Positions 1 to 8,431 are shown, numbered from the stretch's first letter. The stretch: DNA of 11,680 nt from an uncultured Prevotella sp. (GCA_945827565.1 CALZNR010000013.1:1-11680), one strand, 5' to 3'. The notes: a model not told the origin generated them from the sequence alone. A program made the numbers and translations.

Positions 1-89
1 TGCCAAACGGAAAGAAAAAGAAGGGCCACAAGATGGCTACTCACAAGCGTAAGAAGAGACTGAGAAAGAACAGACATAAGAGCAAGTAA
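1..89 (+). CDS. AURKAIP1/COX24 (mS38-like) small basic protein, 5' end cut by window
   Basis: The reading frame starting at base 3 gives 28 residues, PNGKKKKGHK followed by MATHKRKKRLRKNRHKSK, then TAA. Bases 1-2 are TG, so the initiator ATG very probably begins one base before the window, making a 29-residue protein. It is more than half Lys/Arg/His and has no hydrophobic core, as expected of an rRNA-binding peptide. From memory, Bacteroidota encode near-identical small proteins annotated as AURKAIP1/COX24 domain proteins, related to the C-terminus of mitochondrial ribosomal protein mS38, often just upstream of rng. A role as a small-subunit ribosomal component is inferred. An internal ATG at 33 could give an 18-residue form, but the conserved PNGKKKKGHK segment argues for the longer one. 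No promoter is visible between this gene and rng, so the two are probably co-transcribed. Confidence 0.75.
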   Translation, partial: PNGKKKKGHKMATHKRKKRLRKNRHKSK

Positions 90-124
90 ACAAGCTCTAA
101 ACTGAAGCAGTCTGAAAGAAAATG

Positions 125-171
125 AAGGGAGTGTGTCGGGTAATAAATATAGAAAAACCGGCACACCCTTT
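125..171 (+). promoter_or_regulatory. Stem-loop in the rng leader
   Basis: Bases 131-139 (GTGTGTCGG) pair with 158-166 (CCGGCACAC) with one G-U wobble. Bases 125-129 (AAGGG) extend the stem by pairing with 167-171 (CCTTT), again with one G-U, leaving A130 as a bulge. The result is a 14-pair stem with an 18-nt AT-rich loop, followed by a pyrimidine-rich stretch (CTCTTT). It lies between the small basic protein gene and the preferred rng start. It could be an attenuator, an RNase processing site or a stability element. The pairing is visible; the role is inferred. Confidence 0.5.
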
Positions 172-208
172 CTCTTTAAAACAACACTCATCAGACCACC
201 TAATTATT

Positions 209-1786
209 ATGACAAGCGAAGTAATTATTGATGTACAGCCAAAGGAGATTTCCATTGCACTGCTCGAAGACAAGAGTTTGGTGGAATATCAGAACGAGCC
301 GCGCTCAGTTTCCTTCTCCGTGGGCAACATCTATGCGGCAAAAGTAAAGAAACTGATGCCGGGACTCAATGCGTGCTTCGTGGATGTGGGATATGAGAGG
401 GATGCTTTTCTGCATTACCTGGACTTGGGCGCACAGTTCAGTTCTTACGAGAAATACCTGAAACAGGTGCAAAGCGACCGAAAAAAACTATACCCTATCT
501 CTAAAGCCACACGCCTGCCCGATCTACAGAAAGAGGGTAGCGTGCAGAATACGCTGAAGGTGGGGCAAGAAGTATTGGTGCAGATTGTAAAAGAGCCTAT
601 TTCTACCAAGGGGCCACGCCTCACCTGCGAACTCAGTTTTGCAGGGAGATATTTGGTTCTCATGCCCTTTTACGACAAAGTATCTGTATCCACAAAAATC
701 AAGAAAGGAGAAGAGCGTACACGCTTAAAGCAACTGATTCAGAGTATCAAGCCCAAAAACATGGGCGTTATAGTACGTACCTCTGCCGAAGGAAAACGAG
801 TGGCAGAACTGGACAACGAGCTCAAAACTCTGATAAAAAAATGGGACGATGCCATTACCAAGTTCCAGAAAACAACAGAACGCCCACAACTGGTGTGCGA
901 AGAAACGAGCCGGGCAGTGGCCATGCTGCGCGACTTGTTCAACCCCACCTATGACGGCATCCATATCAACGATCACGCCATCTACGAACAAGTAAGGGAA
1001 TATGTCAAGATGATTGCACCCGAAAAAGCAGAAATCGTAAAATTCTATAACGGACAGGTGCCCATCTTCGACAATTTCAACGTAACCAAACAGATTAAGT
1101 CTGCTTTCGGAAAAACCGTGAACTACAAGCACGGTGCCTACATGATTATTGAGCATACAGAGGCACTGCACGTGGTGGATGTGAACAGCGGAAACAGAAC
1201 ACGCTCGGGCAACGGACAAGAGGCAAACGCCCTGGAAGTGAATTTGGGCGCAGCCGACGAACTGGCCCGACAACTGCGACTGCGAGACATGGGCGGCATC
1301 ATCGTGGTAGATTTTATCGACATGAATCTGGCAGAGGACAGGCAACTGCTCTATGAGCGCATGTGCAAGAACATGCAGAAAGACAGAGCCAGACACAACA
1401 TTCTGCCACTGAGCAAATTCGGACTGATGCAGATTACCCGACAGCGTGTGCGACCAGCCATGGACGTCAACGTGGAGGAGACCTGTCCCACCTGCTTTGG
1501 CAAAGGCACCATCAAGTCAAGCATTCTGTTTACCGACCAGTTGGAAAGCAAAATAAACCGACTGGTAAACAAGATTGGCATCAAAACATTCAGCCTGCAC
1601 GTGCATCCCTATGTGGCAGCCTACATCAACAAGGGATTATTCAGATCTATCAAGCGCCAATGGCAAATGAAATATGGCTTTGGCATCAAGATCATCCCTT
1701 CTGAAAAACTGGCATTCCTGCAATACGAGTTCTACGACAAAGACCGTAACTTCATTGATATGAAGGAGGAGATTGAAACGAAATAA
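209..1786 (+). CDS. rng: Ribonuclease G/E family endoribonuclease
   Basis: Single-strand-specific, Mg-dependent endoribonuclease of the RNase E/G family, acting in rRNA maturation and mRNA decay in the cytoplasm. From the ATG at 209 it has 525 residues, beginning MTSEVIIDVQPKEISIALLE. An S1-type RNA-binding region lies at about residues 36-150. The DNase I-like catalytic part contains HVVDVNSG (D324) and GGIIVVDFIDM (D368), the two expected metal-binding aspartates, followed by the CPTC zinc-link motif (C426 and C429). The 525-residue length matches RNase G, and there is no long degradosome-binding tail as in RNase E. The frame is open back to an ATG at 122, which would add 29 residues. I prefer 209 because MTSE matches the family N-terminus as I recall it and because the extension would cover the leader hairpin. 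The glycosyltransferase start follows the stop by 9 nt. Confidence 0.95.
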   Translation: MTSEVIIDVQPKEISIALLEDKSLVEYQNEPRSVSFSVGNIYAAKVKKLMPGLNACFVDVGYERDAFLHYLDLGAQFSSYEKYLKQVQSDRKKLYPISKATRLPDLQKEGSVQNTLKVGQEVLVQIVKEPISTKGPRLTCELSFAGRYLVLMPFYDKVSVSTKIKKGEERTRLKQLIQSIKPKNMGVIVRTSAEGKRVAELDNELKTLIKKWDDAITKFQKTTERPQLVCEETSRAVAMLRDLFNPTYDGIHINDHAIYEQVREYVKMIAPEKAEIVKFYNGQVPIFDNFNVTKQIKSAFGKTVNYKHGAYMIIEHTEALHVVDVNSGNRTRSGNGQEANALEVNLGAADELARQLRLRDMGGIIVVDFIDMNLAEDRQLLYERMCKNMQKDRARHNILPLSKFGLMQITRQRVRPAMDVNVEETCPTCFGKGTIKSSILFTDQLESKINRLVNKIGIKTFSLHVHPYVAAYINKGLFRSIKRQWQMKYGFGIKIIPSEKLAFLQYEFYDKDRNFIDMKEEIETK

Positions 1787-1795
1787 CAACACGAG

Positions 1796-2986
1796 ATGGC
1801 AACTGTTTGGGAAATCATTTTCTGGGTGTGTATGGGCATTGTGGTCTATACCTACGTGGGCTACGGCATTCTGCTCTACTTCATCCTCAAGATAAGACGT
1901 ATGCTGGGATTTCACCGCCTGCAGCCTGTGCTGGGTATCAACAGAGACCTGTGGCCAGAGGTGACTCTCATGGTATGCGCCTACAACGAGGAAGAGGTGG
2001 TGGAGATGAAGATGAACAACACCCATCAACTCGACTATCCCGCAAGCAAGTTGCACCTGCTATGGGTTACCGACGGAAGCAATGACAAAACCAATGAACT
2101 GCTCAGCGCTTATCCGGAAGTAGAGGTGCTCTATCAGCCCCAACGCCAAGGTAAAACGGCAGCCCTGAACCGCGGTATAGCTCACGCCCAAACAGAAATC
2201 ATCATCATGACCGATGCCAACACACTACTCAACAGCGGTGCTATCCAAGAGATAGCCCGCCTGTTTCAAGACCCTACAGTGGGCTGTGTGGCAGGCGAAA
2301 AAAGGGTGATGGCACGTGCCGACGAGCAGACAGCAGCAAAAGGAGAAGGGGCATACTGGAAATACGAAAGTACGCTGAAACGCTGGGATAGCGAACTTTT
2401 CTCAGCCATGGGTGCAGCAGGCGAACTGTGTGCCGTGCGCAAGCATCTGTATCAGCCCATGCCACAAGACACGCTGCTCGACGACTTTATCATGTCTATG
2501 CGCATCACCGCACAAGGGCACCGCATTGCCTACTCCAAGGAAGCCTATGCCATGGAATACGGTTCTGCCGACATCAAGGAGGAGGGGAAACGCAAACAGC
2601 GCATTGCAGCTGGTGGCCTACAGAGCATCTGGCGACTGAAGCGACTAATGAATCCCCTTGTACATCCCATGCTGGCATTTCAATTCGTGTCTCACCGCGT
2701 ATTGCGCTGGAGCATTACGCCCATCGCACTGCTGGCACTCATTCCACTCAACGTAGTCTTGGTGTTCCAATCTGCAGGTTGGATATATACCGCCCTGTGG
2801 ATAGCCCAAATCATATTCTATCTTCTTGCATTTATCGGTTATCTGATGGAGCAAAAAGGGAAAGCCTCCAAACTGTTCTATATCCCCTATTATTTTCTGT
2901 TTATGAACATCAACGTGTTCAGGGGCATGAAGTATTTGGCAAGTCACCGCAACAGCGGAGCATGGGAAAAGGCAAAAAGAGGATGA
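1796..2986 (+). CDS. Membrane family 2 glycosyltransferase (BcsA/IcaA-like)
   Basis: 396-residue inner-membrane glycosyltransferase with a GT-A fold. An N-terminal membrane segment lies at about residues 4-31. The catalytic domain (about 55-275) contains VMVCAYNEEE-type nucleotide-binding residues (LMVCAYNEE at 58-66), VTDGSNDKT with D93, IMTDANT with D140 at the DXD position, and LLDDF with D229/D230 at the position of the catalytic TED/ED motif. The usual QxxRW appears only as a diverged KRKQRIAAGG segment near 265-274. Two or three membrane helices follow at about 306-351 and 361-378. This layout is typical of processive or lipid-linked polysaccharide synthases such as poly-N-acetylglucosamine or cellulose synthase relatives. 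The substrate cannot be read from sequence. It follows rng by 9 nt, so co-transcription is likely, but no other polysaccharide genes are nearby. Confidence 0.88.
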   Translation: MATVWEIIFWVCMGIVVYTYVGYGILLYFILKIRRMLGFHRLQPVLGINRDLWPEVTLMVCAYNEEEVVEMKMNNTHQLDYPASKLHLLWVTDGSNDKTNELLSAYPEVEVLYQPQRQGKTAALNRGIAHAQTEIIIMTDANTLLNSGAIQEIARLFQDPTVGCVAGEKRVMARADEQTAAKGEGAYWKYESTLKRWDSELFSAMGAAGELCAVRKHLYQPMPQDTLLDDFIMSMRITAQGHRIAYSKEAYAMEYGSADIKEEGKRKQRIAAGGLQSIWRLKRLMNPLVHPMLAFQFVSHRVLRWSITPIALLALIPLNVVLVFQSAGWIYTALWIAQIIFYLLAFIGYLMEQKGKASKLFYIPYYFLFMNINVFRGMKYLASHRNSGAWEKAKRG

Positions 2987-3026
2987 AATTTCGCCTGTTT
3001 TTCTTCCTCGTATCAAAAAAAATTTT

Positions 3027-3034
3027 TACTTTTG
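3027..3034 (+). promoter_or_regulatory. Bacteroidota -7 promoter element for the hybrid kinase
   Basis: TACTTTTG fits the Bacteroidota primary-sigma -7 consensus TAnnTTTG. It sits 32 nt upstream of the kinase ATG and is immediately preceded by an A-tract/T-tract (A at 3015-3022, T at 3023-3027). No consensus TTTG is found at the -33 spacing, so the promoter is supported mainly by its -7 box and position. Confidence 0.5.
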
Positions 3035-3066
3035 TTGGGTGATATACTGCATATACCGAAAACAAC

Positions 3067-4314
3067 ATGGACAATCAAGATTTTTATTTGCAACAACTTC
3101 AAGAGGCACGAGCCATGGCACAAGAAGCCATACGCGAGCGTGATGCTGCGTATGCCAAACTGAAGGAGCACGAAGAGGCTATCAAAAAGGCAGAAAAATC
3201 CAGCAGGATGAAGTCGCTTTTCCTTGCCAACATGAGCCATGAGATACGTACTCCGCTCAATGCCATAGAGGGTTTCTCACGCGTTTTGGCAGAAACCGAT
3301 TCGGAAGAAGAGCGCATGAAGTATCTTGAAATCATCGAAAGCAACAACAAGCGTCTGCAAAGCCTTATCAACGAAATTCTTGATTTGTCGCGCGTTGAAT
3401 CGGGAGAGATTACTTTCAAAAAGACAGACACCAGCCTACGCACATTGTGCAACAGCATCAAGCAGAGCTTCAAGTTCCGCCTGCACGATAATATCGGCCT
3501 GAAAAACATTGAGCCCGAGGACTACATCATTATGAAGACAGACCCCAACAGGCTGTCGCAAGTGTTGTCTAACCTCATAGGCAATGCCCTCAAGCACACC
3601 ACCGAGGGCATGATTTGCTTTGGCTACAGCCTGTTTGCAGAGAATTCAAAGATAAAGTTTTTCGTCAGCGATACGGGCACTGGCATTGCTCCCGAAGACA
3701 AGGAGAACATCTTCTTGACCTATGTTTCCAAGGATGCAGAAACCAGCAACAACGGTCACGGACTGGGTTTGGCACTCTGTAAGATTATCGTAGAGAAAAT
3801 GGGTGGACATATCGGAGTAGATTCTGAACTGGGCAAGGGCTCCACCTTCTATTTCGAGCTTCCTTTCGAGGGCACCGTAAGCGACCAAATGGACACCCAC
3901 GATTCACAGACCAACAACCGCACACTGCGTGTTAATCTCAAACCTGTGGGACAGGTGAACAAAAAGAAGGTGCTGGTGGCTGAGGATGAAGAGAGCAACT
4001 ATCAACTGCTGAGGAGTGTATTGGGGCATCGCTACATCTTGTTGAGAGCCCTGAACGGTATCGATGCAGTGACACAGCAGGAAGAAGAGAATCCCGACTT
4101 GATTCTCATGGATATCCGTATGCCCGAGATGAACGGACTGGATGCCACCCGCATCATCAAGGAGGTGGCAAGCGATGTGCCTATCATCGCCCTCAGTGCA
4201 TACGCTTTTGAAGAGGATATTTCTGCTGCCAAGGCAGCTGGATGCGATGATTTTCTGGCAAAACCTTTCCAAATAGAGGAATTGATCGACACCATTGAGA
4301 GACATCTGAAATAA
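3067..4314 (+). CDS. Soluble hybrid histidine kinase (HisKA-HATPase_c-REC)
   Basis: 415-residue cytoplasmic two-component protein. Residues 1-50 form a charged, heptad-like helix (probable coiled coil) with no PAS, GAF or membrane segment. The HisKA H-box FLANMSHEIRTPLNAI carries the phospho-accepting H58. The ATPase has an N-box at about 159-180 (NLIGNALKH), a G1 box DTGTGIAPE at 202-210, and a G2 box GHGLGLALCKIIVEKMGG. A short linker leads to a receiver domain (about 300-415) with acidic pocket E306/D307, phospho-acceptor D349 in LILMDIRMPEMNG, S377 and K399. All catalytic residues are intact. There is no DNA-binding domain, so the output is probably phosphotransfer to another protein or control of a partner through the receiver. 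The coiled coil is the only candidate input module. The EEP gene follows 30 nt downstream, suggesting an operon. Confidence 0.93.
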   Translation: MDNQDFYLQQLQEARAMAQEAIRERDAAYAKLKEHEEAIKKAEKSSRMKSLFLANMSHEIRTPLNAIEGFSRVLAETDSEEERMKYLEIIESNNKRLQSLINEILDLSRVESGEITFKKTDTSLRTLCNSIKQSFKFRLHDNIGLKNIEPEDYIIMKTDPNRLSQVLSNLIGNALKHTTEGMICFGYSLFAENSKIKFFVSDTGTGIAPEDKENIFLTYVSKDAETSNNGHGLGLALCKIIVEKMGGHIGVDSELGKGSTFYFELPFEGTVSDQMDTHDSQTNNRTLRVNLKPVGQVNKKKVLVAEDEESNYQLLRSVLGHRYILLRALNGIDAVTQQEEENPDLILMDIRMPEMNGLDATRIIKEVASDVPIIALSAYAFEEDISAAKAAGCDDFLAKPFQIEELIDTIERHLK

Positions 4315-4344
4315 ACCACACACCATTATCCAACATTGCATTTT

Positions 4345-5400
4345 ATGGGAAAACTGGCAGTTTACAAGTATATTTCATCCATGTTGCTGATTTTTCAACT
4401 TGTTGTCAGCATTTTCACCTTTGTCGGACTTTATGGAGGTAGCAGCAGTCCTATAGGAAACACTGCCAATGCCATGCTTGTGTATGTGCTTCCGTTGCTC
4501 ATTGTATGCAACCTGCTACTGCTGGTCATTTGGCTTATACGCCGTAAATGGTACATCGCAGCCATTCCGTTGATCACCGATTTATGCTGTATTCCCTATA
4601 TTGGCACCATGTTTCAGTTGCGCCCTGCTGCATCAGACAGCGAGGCCATCAATGGTGTGAAAATAGCCACCTATAATGTTGCAGCATTCGGCCGTGAGAC
4701 TTCGGGATTTATGGCACTCGACATTCTCTCTGAGATGAAGAAGCAAAAGGTAGATATCCTCTGCCTGCAAGAATATGCCGACATAAGCGGCGACAAGAAG
4801 AACTCTGACACCTACAAGGAGTACTTCCCCTACATGGCTATCGGCAGGGAAGACATGGCAGTGTTCAGCCGTTTTCCCATTACAGCCAGCAAGCCCATTC
4901 TCTTTGAAGCCACCAACAACAGTGCCATGTGGGCAGATGTGAATGTGAATGGAAGACAGATAAGAGTTTTCAATGTACACCTGGAAACCACAGGCTTTAA
5001 CCGCACCCTGCATCAGGCGGCAAAGTTGCACATGCAGGGACATAACGTGGAAAGCAACCAACTGCTCAAAGCCATCTATGGCAACTATACCCTGGGAATG
5101 TACATACGTGCAGGACAGGCTATCACCGTGGCAAATGAGATGCGCTTGTCTAACATTCCCGTGGTGGCATGTGGCGACTTCAACGATATTCCTTACTCTT
5201 ACGTTTACAATGTGATGCTCGGCGACATGGTAGATGGATTTAAGGAATGTGGCAGCGGCTGGATGCGCACCTATCGCGGAGCCAAAGGGGCAAGGATAGA
5301 TTATATCTTCCACGACAAATCATTGGAAGGTATAACCTATTACACCAGTGGTCTGACCTATTCTGACCACCTCCCCGTGTTTATGAAGATAGCACTTTAA
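4345..5400 (+). CDS. Membrane-anchored endonuclease/exonuclease/phosphatase (EEP) family protein
   Basis: 351 residues from the ATG at 4345. A TTG three codons upstream (4336) could also start but is less likely. The N-terminal 90 residues contain about three hydrophobic helices (about 8-30, 43-65 and 70-90). The DNase I-like EEP domain follows. It shows ATYNVAAFG (N111), DILCLQEY (E143), FNVHLETTG (H212), CGDFNDIP (D278, N280), RIDYIF (D319) and SDHLPVF (D341/H342), a complete metal and catalytic set. The fold hydrolyses phosphodiesters, with substrates ranging from nucleic acids to sphingomyelin and inositol phosphates. Whether this member acts on nucleic acid, lipid or nucleotide is not evident. 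The helices suggest tethering to the inner membrane with the catalytic domain outside the cytoplasm, which is inferred. Its last 20 bp overlap the end of the convergent alaX-like gene. Confidence 0.9.
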   Translation: MGKLAVYKYISSMLLIFQLVVSIFTFVGLYGGSSSPIGNTANAMLVYVLPLLIVCNLLLLVIWLIRRKWYIAAIPLITDLCCIPYIGTMFQLRPAASDSEAINGVKIATYNVAAFGRETSGFMALDILSEMKKQKVDILCLQEYADISGDKKNSDTYKEYFPYMAIGREDMAVFSRFPITASKPILFEATNNSAMWADVNVNGRQIRVFNVHLETTGFNRTLHQAAKLHMQGHNVESNQLLKAIYGNYTLGMYIRAGQAITVANEMRLSNIPVVACGDFNDIPYSYVYNVMLGDMVDGFKECGSGWMRTYRGAKGARIDYIFHDKSLEGITYYTSGLTYSDHLPVFMKIAL

Positions 5401-5854
5401 ACCTTACTCTGAACGAGCGTTGCTCTTCATCCCAGTTGGTGCCCAGCATTTCAAACCGCCCTATCTGCGATGTGGAGCGTACATGCTTGCCTATACACGG
5501 GCACACATCATAGTCGCCAATACGCACCAGGCGCAGGGTGTCAGAGGCATCATCCGGCAAGCGGTCTATGGCAACACCCTCTGGCAGATGGTTACGGTCA
5601 ACAAAGTCAAATGTCACTGGCAAATCGGCGGCTATGAGTTCGTTCATGCGCACCTCTATCTGCTTCTCCTCCTGCCTACTTGGTTTTTGCTTCAAGTGGA
5701 AACTCATCTTACTCTTTTTCCGCTCAATGTGCGCATTGTAGGAACGGTCACAGCCAAAGAGTCTTATCATCGTCTGATTCAAGAGGTGTTCCGCCGTATG
5801 CGCCGGCGGAAACTCCTCCTTATGATGCTCGTTGAGCACAATATCATCCATCAT
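5381..5854 (-). CDS. AlaX-like alanyl-tRNA editing domain protein
   Basis: 157-residue stand-alone relative of the AlaRS/ThrRS editing (SAD) domain. The zinc-binding signature is present: HTAEH (H19 and H23) near the N-terminus and CPCIGKHV (C120 and H124) near the C-terminus, corresponding to the HxxxH...CxxxH metal site of AlaX and AlaRS. Family members hydrolyse Ser- or Gly-mischarged tRNA-Ala in trans; the exact specificity here is unknown. The usual CGGTHV is changed to CIGKHV. There is no aminoacylation domain, so this is a short AlaX-type protein. Translation probably begins at the ATG ending at 5854; the next codon is also ATG. It follows the amylase stop by 3 nt, indicating translational coupling, and overlaps the convergent EEP gene by 20 bp. 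Confidence 0.85.
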   Translation of the reverse strand: MMDDIVLNEHHKEEFPPAHTAEHLLNQTMIRLFGCDRSYNAHIERKKSKMSFHLKQKPSRQEEKQIEVRMNELIAADLPVTFDFVDRNHLPEGVAIDRLPDDASDTLRLVRIGDYDVCPCIGKHVRSTSQIGRFEMLGTNWDEEQRSFRVRFKVLSS

Positions 5855-5857
5855 CTT

Positions 5858-7540
5858 TCAGGCTTTCTTTCTTTGTTTCTCCGTATTTATCTTCAGCACC
5901 ACACCGTTAGAAGCCTCTAAGTGCAATGCCACCTTGCCGTCCTTTGCCAAGGTGATGTTCTGCCTCTTGGCAGTGAGCAGGTTGGTGGCCACTGCATTTT
6001 TCTCGGCAATGCCCATCCAATCAAAGGCATGTGCAGGCAGCGTCACCTCAATATCCACCGCCTGATTGTCAAAATTGGCTGCCACCAACAGCATCTCATT
6101 GCCTGCCTTGCGCAGGAAAGCATACTGCCGATGCAGATGGCCGTTGACATACATCACATCAAAGAAAGAGCCTTCTTTGGCAGCCTTCTCCTTGCATGCA
6201 ATGCTCATCAGTTTGCAATGGATGTCATACAGTGCCTTCTCTTCCTTCGACAGTTTTCCTGCTGCTGCCCTGCACAGGGTATCAATGCTCCAATAGTCGA
6301 AGATAGTGGTTCTTCCGTCACACCCGCTGAAGCCTTCTTTGTCCATACCCTTCTCACCATATTCCTCTGCGGCATACAGCATGAAAGGATTGGAACGCAG
6401 CAGCAGAGAAACCATCAAGGCTGGTACTCCTCTTCTGCCCTCTTGTGCAAAAAAACTACTTGCCACTCGCTGCTCATCATGGTTCTCCAAGAAGTAGAGC
6501 ATGTGCTCAGCAATATCGTCAGTGGCTTGCCATGCCTGTGTGATTGACTGTGTGCTCCATCCATGACAGGTCACAGCACGCAGGGTGTCGTACATCCCCA
6601 CCTTATCATACAGCAGGTCAAAGCCGGCTCCAATGTAATTGCGATACTGTGCGGGGTTATACACCTCGCCTATGAATATCAGTTGCGGATATTGCTCCTT
6701 GACCTTTGTCGTGGCCCATGCCCAGAAAGCAGCAGGAACCATTTCTGCCATATCGCAACGGAAGCCATCCACCCCCTTTGCTGCCCAGAACAGCAGTATG
6801 TGCAGCATCTTATGCCAGGTGTTGGGTATTGGTTCAAAGTAACCCACTCCGCCGGCGTAATAATCCACACCATAGTTCAGCTTTACGGTTTCGTACCAGT
6901 CGTTTACACCAGGACGGTTGTCAAAATGGTCATTGCCAGTGGCTTTGGCTGGATATTCGATATAAGGCTCTGTTCCCTGCTCTCCTGCAAGAGAGAACGA
7001 GGGTTCAAAACAACATCCGGGGCAATAATAGAAGTTGTTCTGCGGGTCAAATCCATGCTCAGGATTGTCTCCCTGTCCCAAATCTTCCACTCCCTGTGGT
7101 TTGGCAATGGAGTGATACTGACGTGCCACATGATTGGGCACAAAGTCGATAATCACCTTCATGCTCTGCTGGTGTGTACGTTCGAGCAACTGTTCAAACT
7201 CGCCCATTCTGTTATCCACATCCACAGCCAGGTCAGGATCCACATCATAGTAGTCGGTAATGGCGTATGGAGAACCTGCCTTGCCCTTGACCACTGCGGG
7301 ATGCTGCACGGGAATGTTTTGAGCCGAGTAATCGGTCTGCGTGGCATGACGTATCACGCCAGTGTACCACACATGTGTAATACCCATCTCCTTGATGCGC
7401 TTCAGGGTTTTCGCATCAAAGTCGTTCATCTTGCCACAACCATTTTCGGCAACCGAACCGTACTCTTTGCGAGTAGTGTTGCGATTGCCGAAAAGTCTGG
7501 TGAATATCTGATAAATGATAATCTTCTTGTCCATATTCAT
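5858..7540 (-). CDS. GH13 alpha-amylase family protein, cytoplasmic
   Basis: 560 residues with a full GH13 (beta/alpha)8 catalytic domain. Region I is DFVPNH (132-137), region II GFRCDMAE with nucleophile D263, region III FIGEVYN with acid/base E292, and region IV FLENHDEQR with transition-state stabiliser D355. After about residue 430 comes a helical stretch and a beta-rich C-terminal domain. There is no signal peptide (it begins MNMDKKIIIYQIFTRLFGNR), so it probably acts on intracellular alpha-glucan or maltodextrin, unlike the secreted SusG-type amylases of this phylum. A cysteine cluster, YYCPGCCFEP (about 171-180), sits in the loop between regions I and II. It lies 3 nt after fabD and 3 nt before the alaX-like gene, the middle of a tight operon. 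Specificity (alpha-amylase, trehalose-type or transglycosylase) cannot be settled from sequence. Confidence 0.92.
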   Translation of the reverse strand: MNMDKKIIIYQIFTRLFGNRNTTRKEYGSVAENGCGKMNDFDAKTLKRIKEMGITHVWYTGVIRHATQTDYSAQNIPVQHPAVVKGKAGSPYAITDYYDVDPDLAVDVDNRMGEFEQLLERTHQQSMKVIIDFVPNHVARQYHSIAKPQGVEDLGQGDNPEHGFDPQNNFYYCPGCCFEPSFSLAGEQGTEPYIEYPAKATGNDHFDNRPGVNDWYETVKLNYGVDYYAGGVGYFEPIPNTWHKMLHILLFWAAKGVDGFRCDMAEMVPAAFWAWATTKVKEQYPQLIFIGEVYNPAQYRNYIGAGFDLLYDKVGMYDTLRAVTCHGWSTQSITQAWQATDDIAEHMLYFLENHDEQRVASSFFAQEGRRGVPALMVSLLLRSNPFMLYAAEEYGEKGMDKEGFSGCDGRTTIFDYWSIDTLCRAAAGKLSKEEKALYDIHCKLMSIACKEKAAKEGSFFDVMYVNGHLHRQYAFLRKAGNEMLLVAANFDNQAVDIEVTLPAHAFDWMGIAEKNAVATNLLTAKRQNITLAKDGKVALHLEASNGVVLKINTEKQRKKA

Positions 7541-7543
7541 TTC

Positions 7544-8431
7544 TTAGGCTATCCCATGGGCAGCCACGTTCTTATCAATGCGACCTATCATGCCCTGCAA
7601 TGCCTTTCCAGGTCCACACTCTGTGAAGTCGTCAGCACCGTCGGCTATCATGTTCTGCACACAAGAAGTCCAGCGCACTCCACTGGTGAGCTGTGCAATG
7701 AGGTTAGCCTTGATTTCCTCGGGGGCTGTATGCGGTTTGCCATCCACATTCTGATATATGGGGCACTTGGGAGCGCTGAACTCAGTGGCTTCGATGGCAG
7801 CCTGCAATTCATCCTTGGCGGGTTGCATCAGCGGAGAGTGGAATGCGCCTCCCACCTTGAGGGGCAGTGCACGCTTGGCACCAGCAGCCTTGAGCTGCTC
7901 GCAAGCCTCGTTGATGGCCTCAATATTTCCAGAGATAACAAGCTGTCCGGGGCAGTTGTAGTTGGCAGCCACCACCACATGACCTTCCTTGCTGATACCA
8001 GCGCAGATTTCCTCTATCTTTTCGTCGGGCAGGCCCACAATGGCAGCCATGGTAGAAGGAGCCATATCACAAGCCTTCTGCATGGCCATGGCACGTGCAT
8101 ACACCAGTTTCAAGCCATCCTCAAAACTCAGTGCGCCAGCAGCCACCAATGCTGAGAACTCTCCCAAAGAGTGGCCAGCCACCATAGACGGGCAGAACTC
8201 ATCGCCCAAGCACACAGCAGAAATCACACTGTGCAGAAACACTGCGGGCTGTGTCACCTTGGTTTGCTTCAATTCGTCATCAGTACCAGCAAACATAATG
8301 TCGGTAATTCTGTAACCCAAAATATCGTTTGCTTTTTCAAACAATTCTTTTGCCACCTGATTGTTGTCGTAGAGGTCCTTGCCCATGCCTACGAACTGTG
8401 CTCCCTGTCCGGGAAAAACAAATGCTTTCAT
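7544..8431 (-). CDS. fabD: Malonyl-CoA:ACP transacylase
   Basis: Transfers the malonyl group from malonyl-CoA to acyl carrier protein, providing the extender unit for type II fatty acid synthesis in the cytoplasm. It has 295 residues, close to the usual length of about 300. FPGQGAQ opens the protein. GHSLGE contains the acyl-binding serine S88, R113 sits in YARAMAMQ at the carboxylate-binding position, and GGAFHSP carries the catalytic H198. NYNCPGQLVISG (157-168) is the conserved Asn/Gln segment. All active-site residues are present. It is the first gene of the fabD-amylase-alaX unit, driven by a consensus promoter about 70 bp upstream. No other fab gene is in the window, so this is not the classical fab cluster. 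Confidence 0.97.
   Translation of the reverse strand: MKAFVFPGQGAQFVGMGKDLYDNNQVAKELFEKANDILGYRITDIMFAGTDDELKQTKVTQPAVFLHSVISAVCLGDEFCPSMVAGHSLGEFSALVAAGALSFEDGLKLVYARAMAMQKACDMAPSTMAAIVGLPDEKIEEICAGISKEGHVVVAANYNCPGQLVISGNIEAINEACEQLKAAGAKRALPLKVGGAFHSPLMQPAKDELQAAIEATEFSAPKCPIYQNVDGKPHTAPEEIKANLIAQLTSGVRWTSCVQNMIADGADDFTECGPGKALQGMIGRIDKNVAAHGIA

Noticed and set aside
122..208. 29-residue N-terminal extension of RNase G
   Set aside because: It covers a strong leader hairpin, does not resemble the family N-terminus, and MTSE at 209 fits the known start.
725..1396. Long minus-strand open frame (223 codons) across rng
   Set aside because: It is fully inside rng, which has complete catalytic motifs; the antisense translation shows no domain and is a shadow frame.
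3015..3027. A-tract/T-tract as a terminator for the glycosyltransferase gene
   Set aside because: No GC-rich stem precedes it; it is better explained as AT-rich upstream promoter sequence for the kinase gene.
6563..8155. 530-codon plus-strand frame covering the amylase and fabD region
   Set aside because: It spans two clear minus-strand genes and their junction. The translation is Cys/His-rich without recognisable motifs, typical of an antisense shadow frame.
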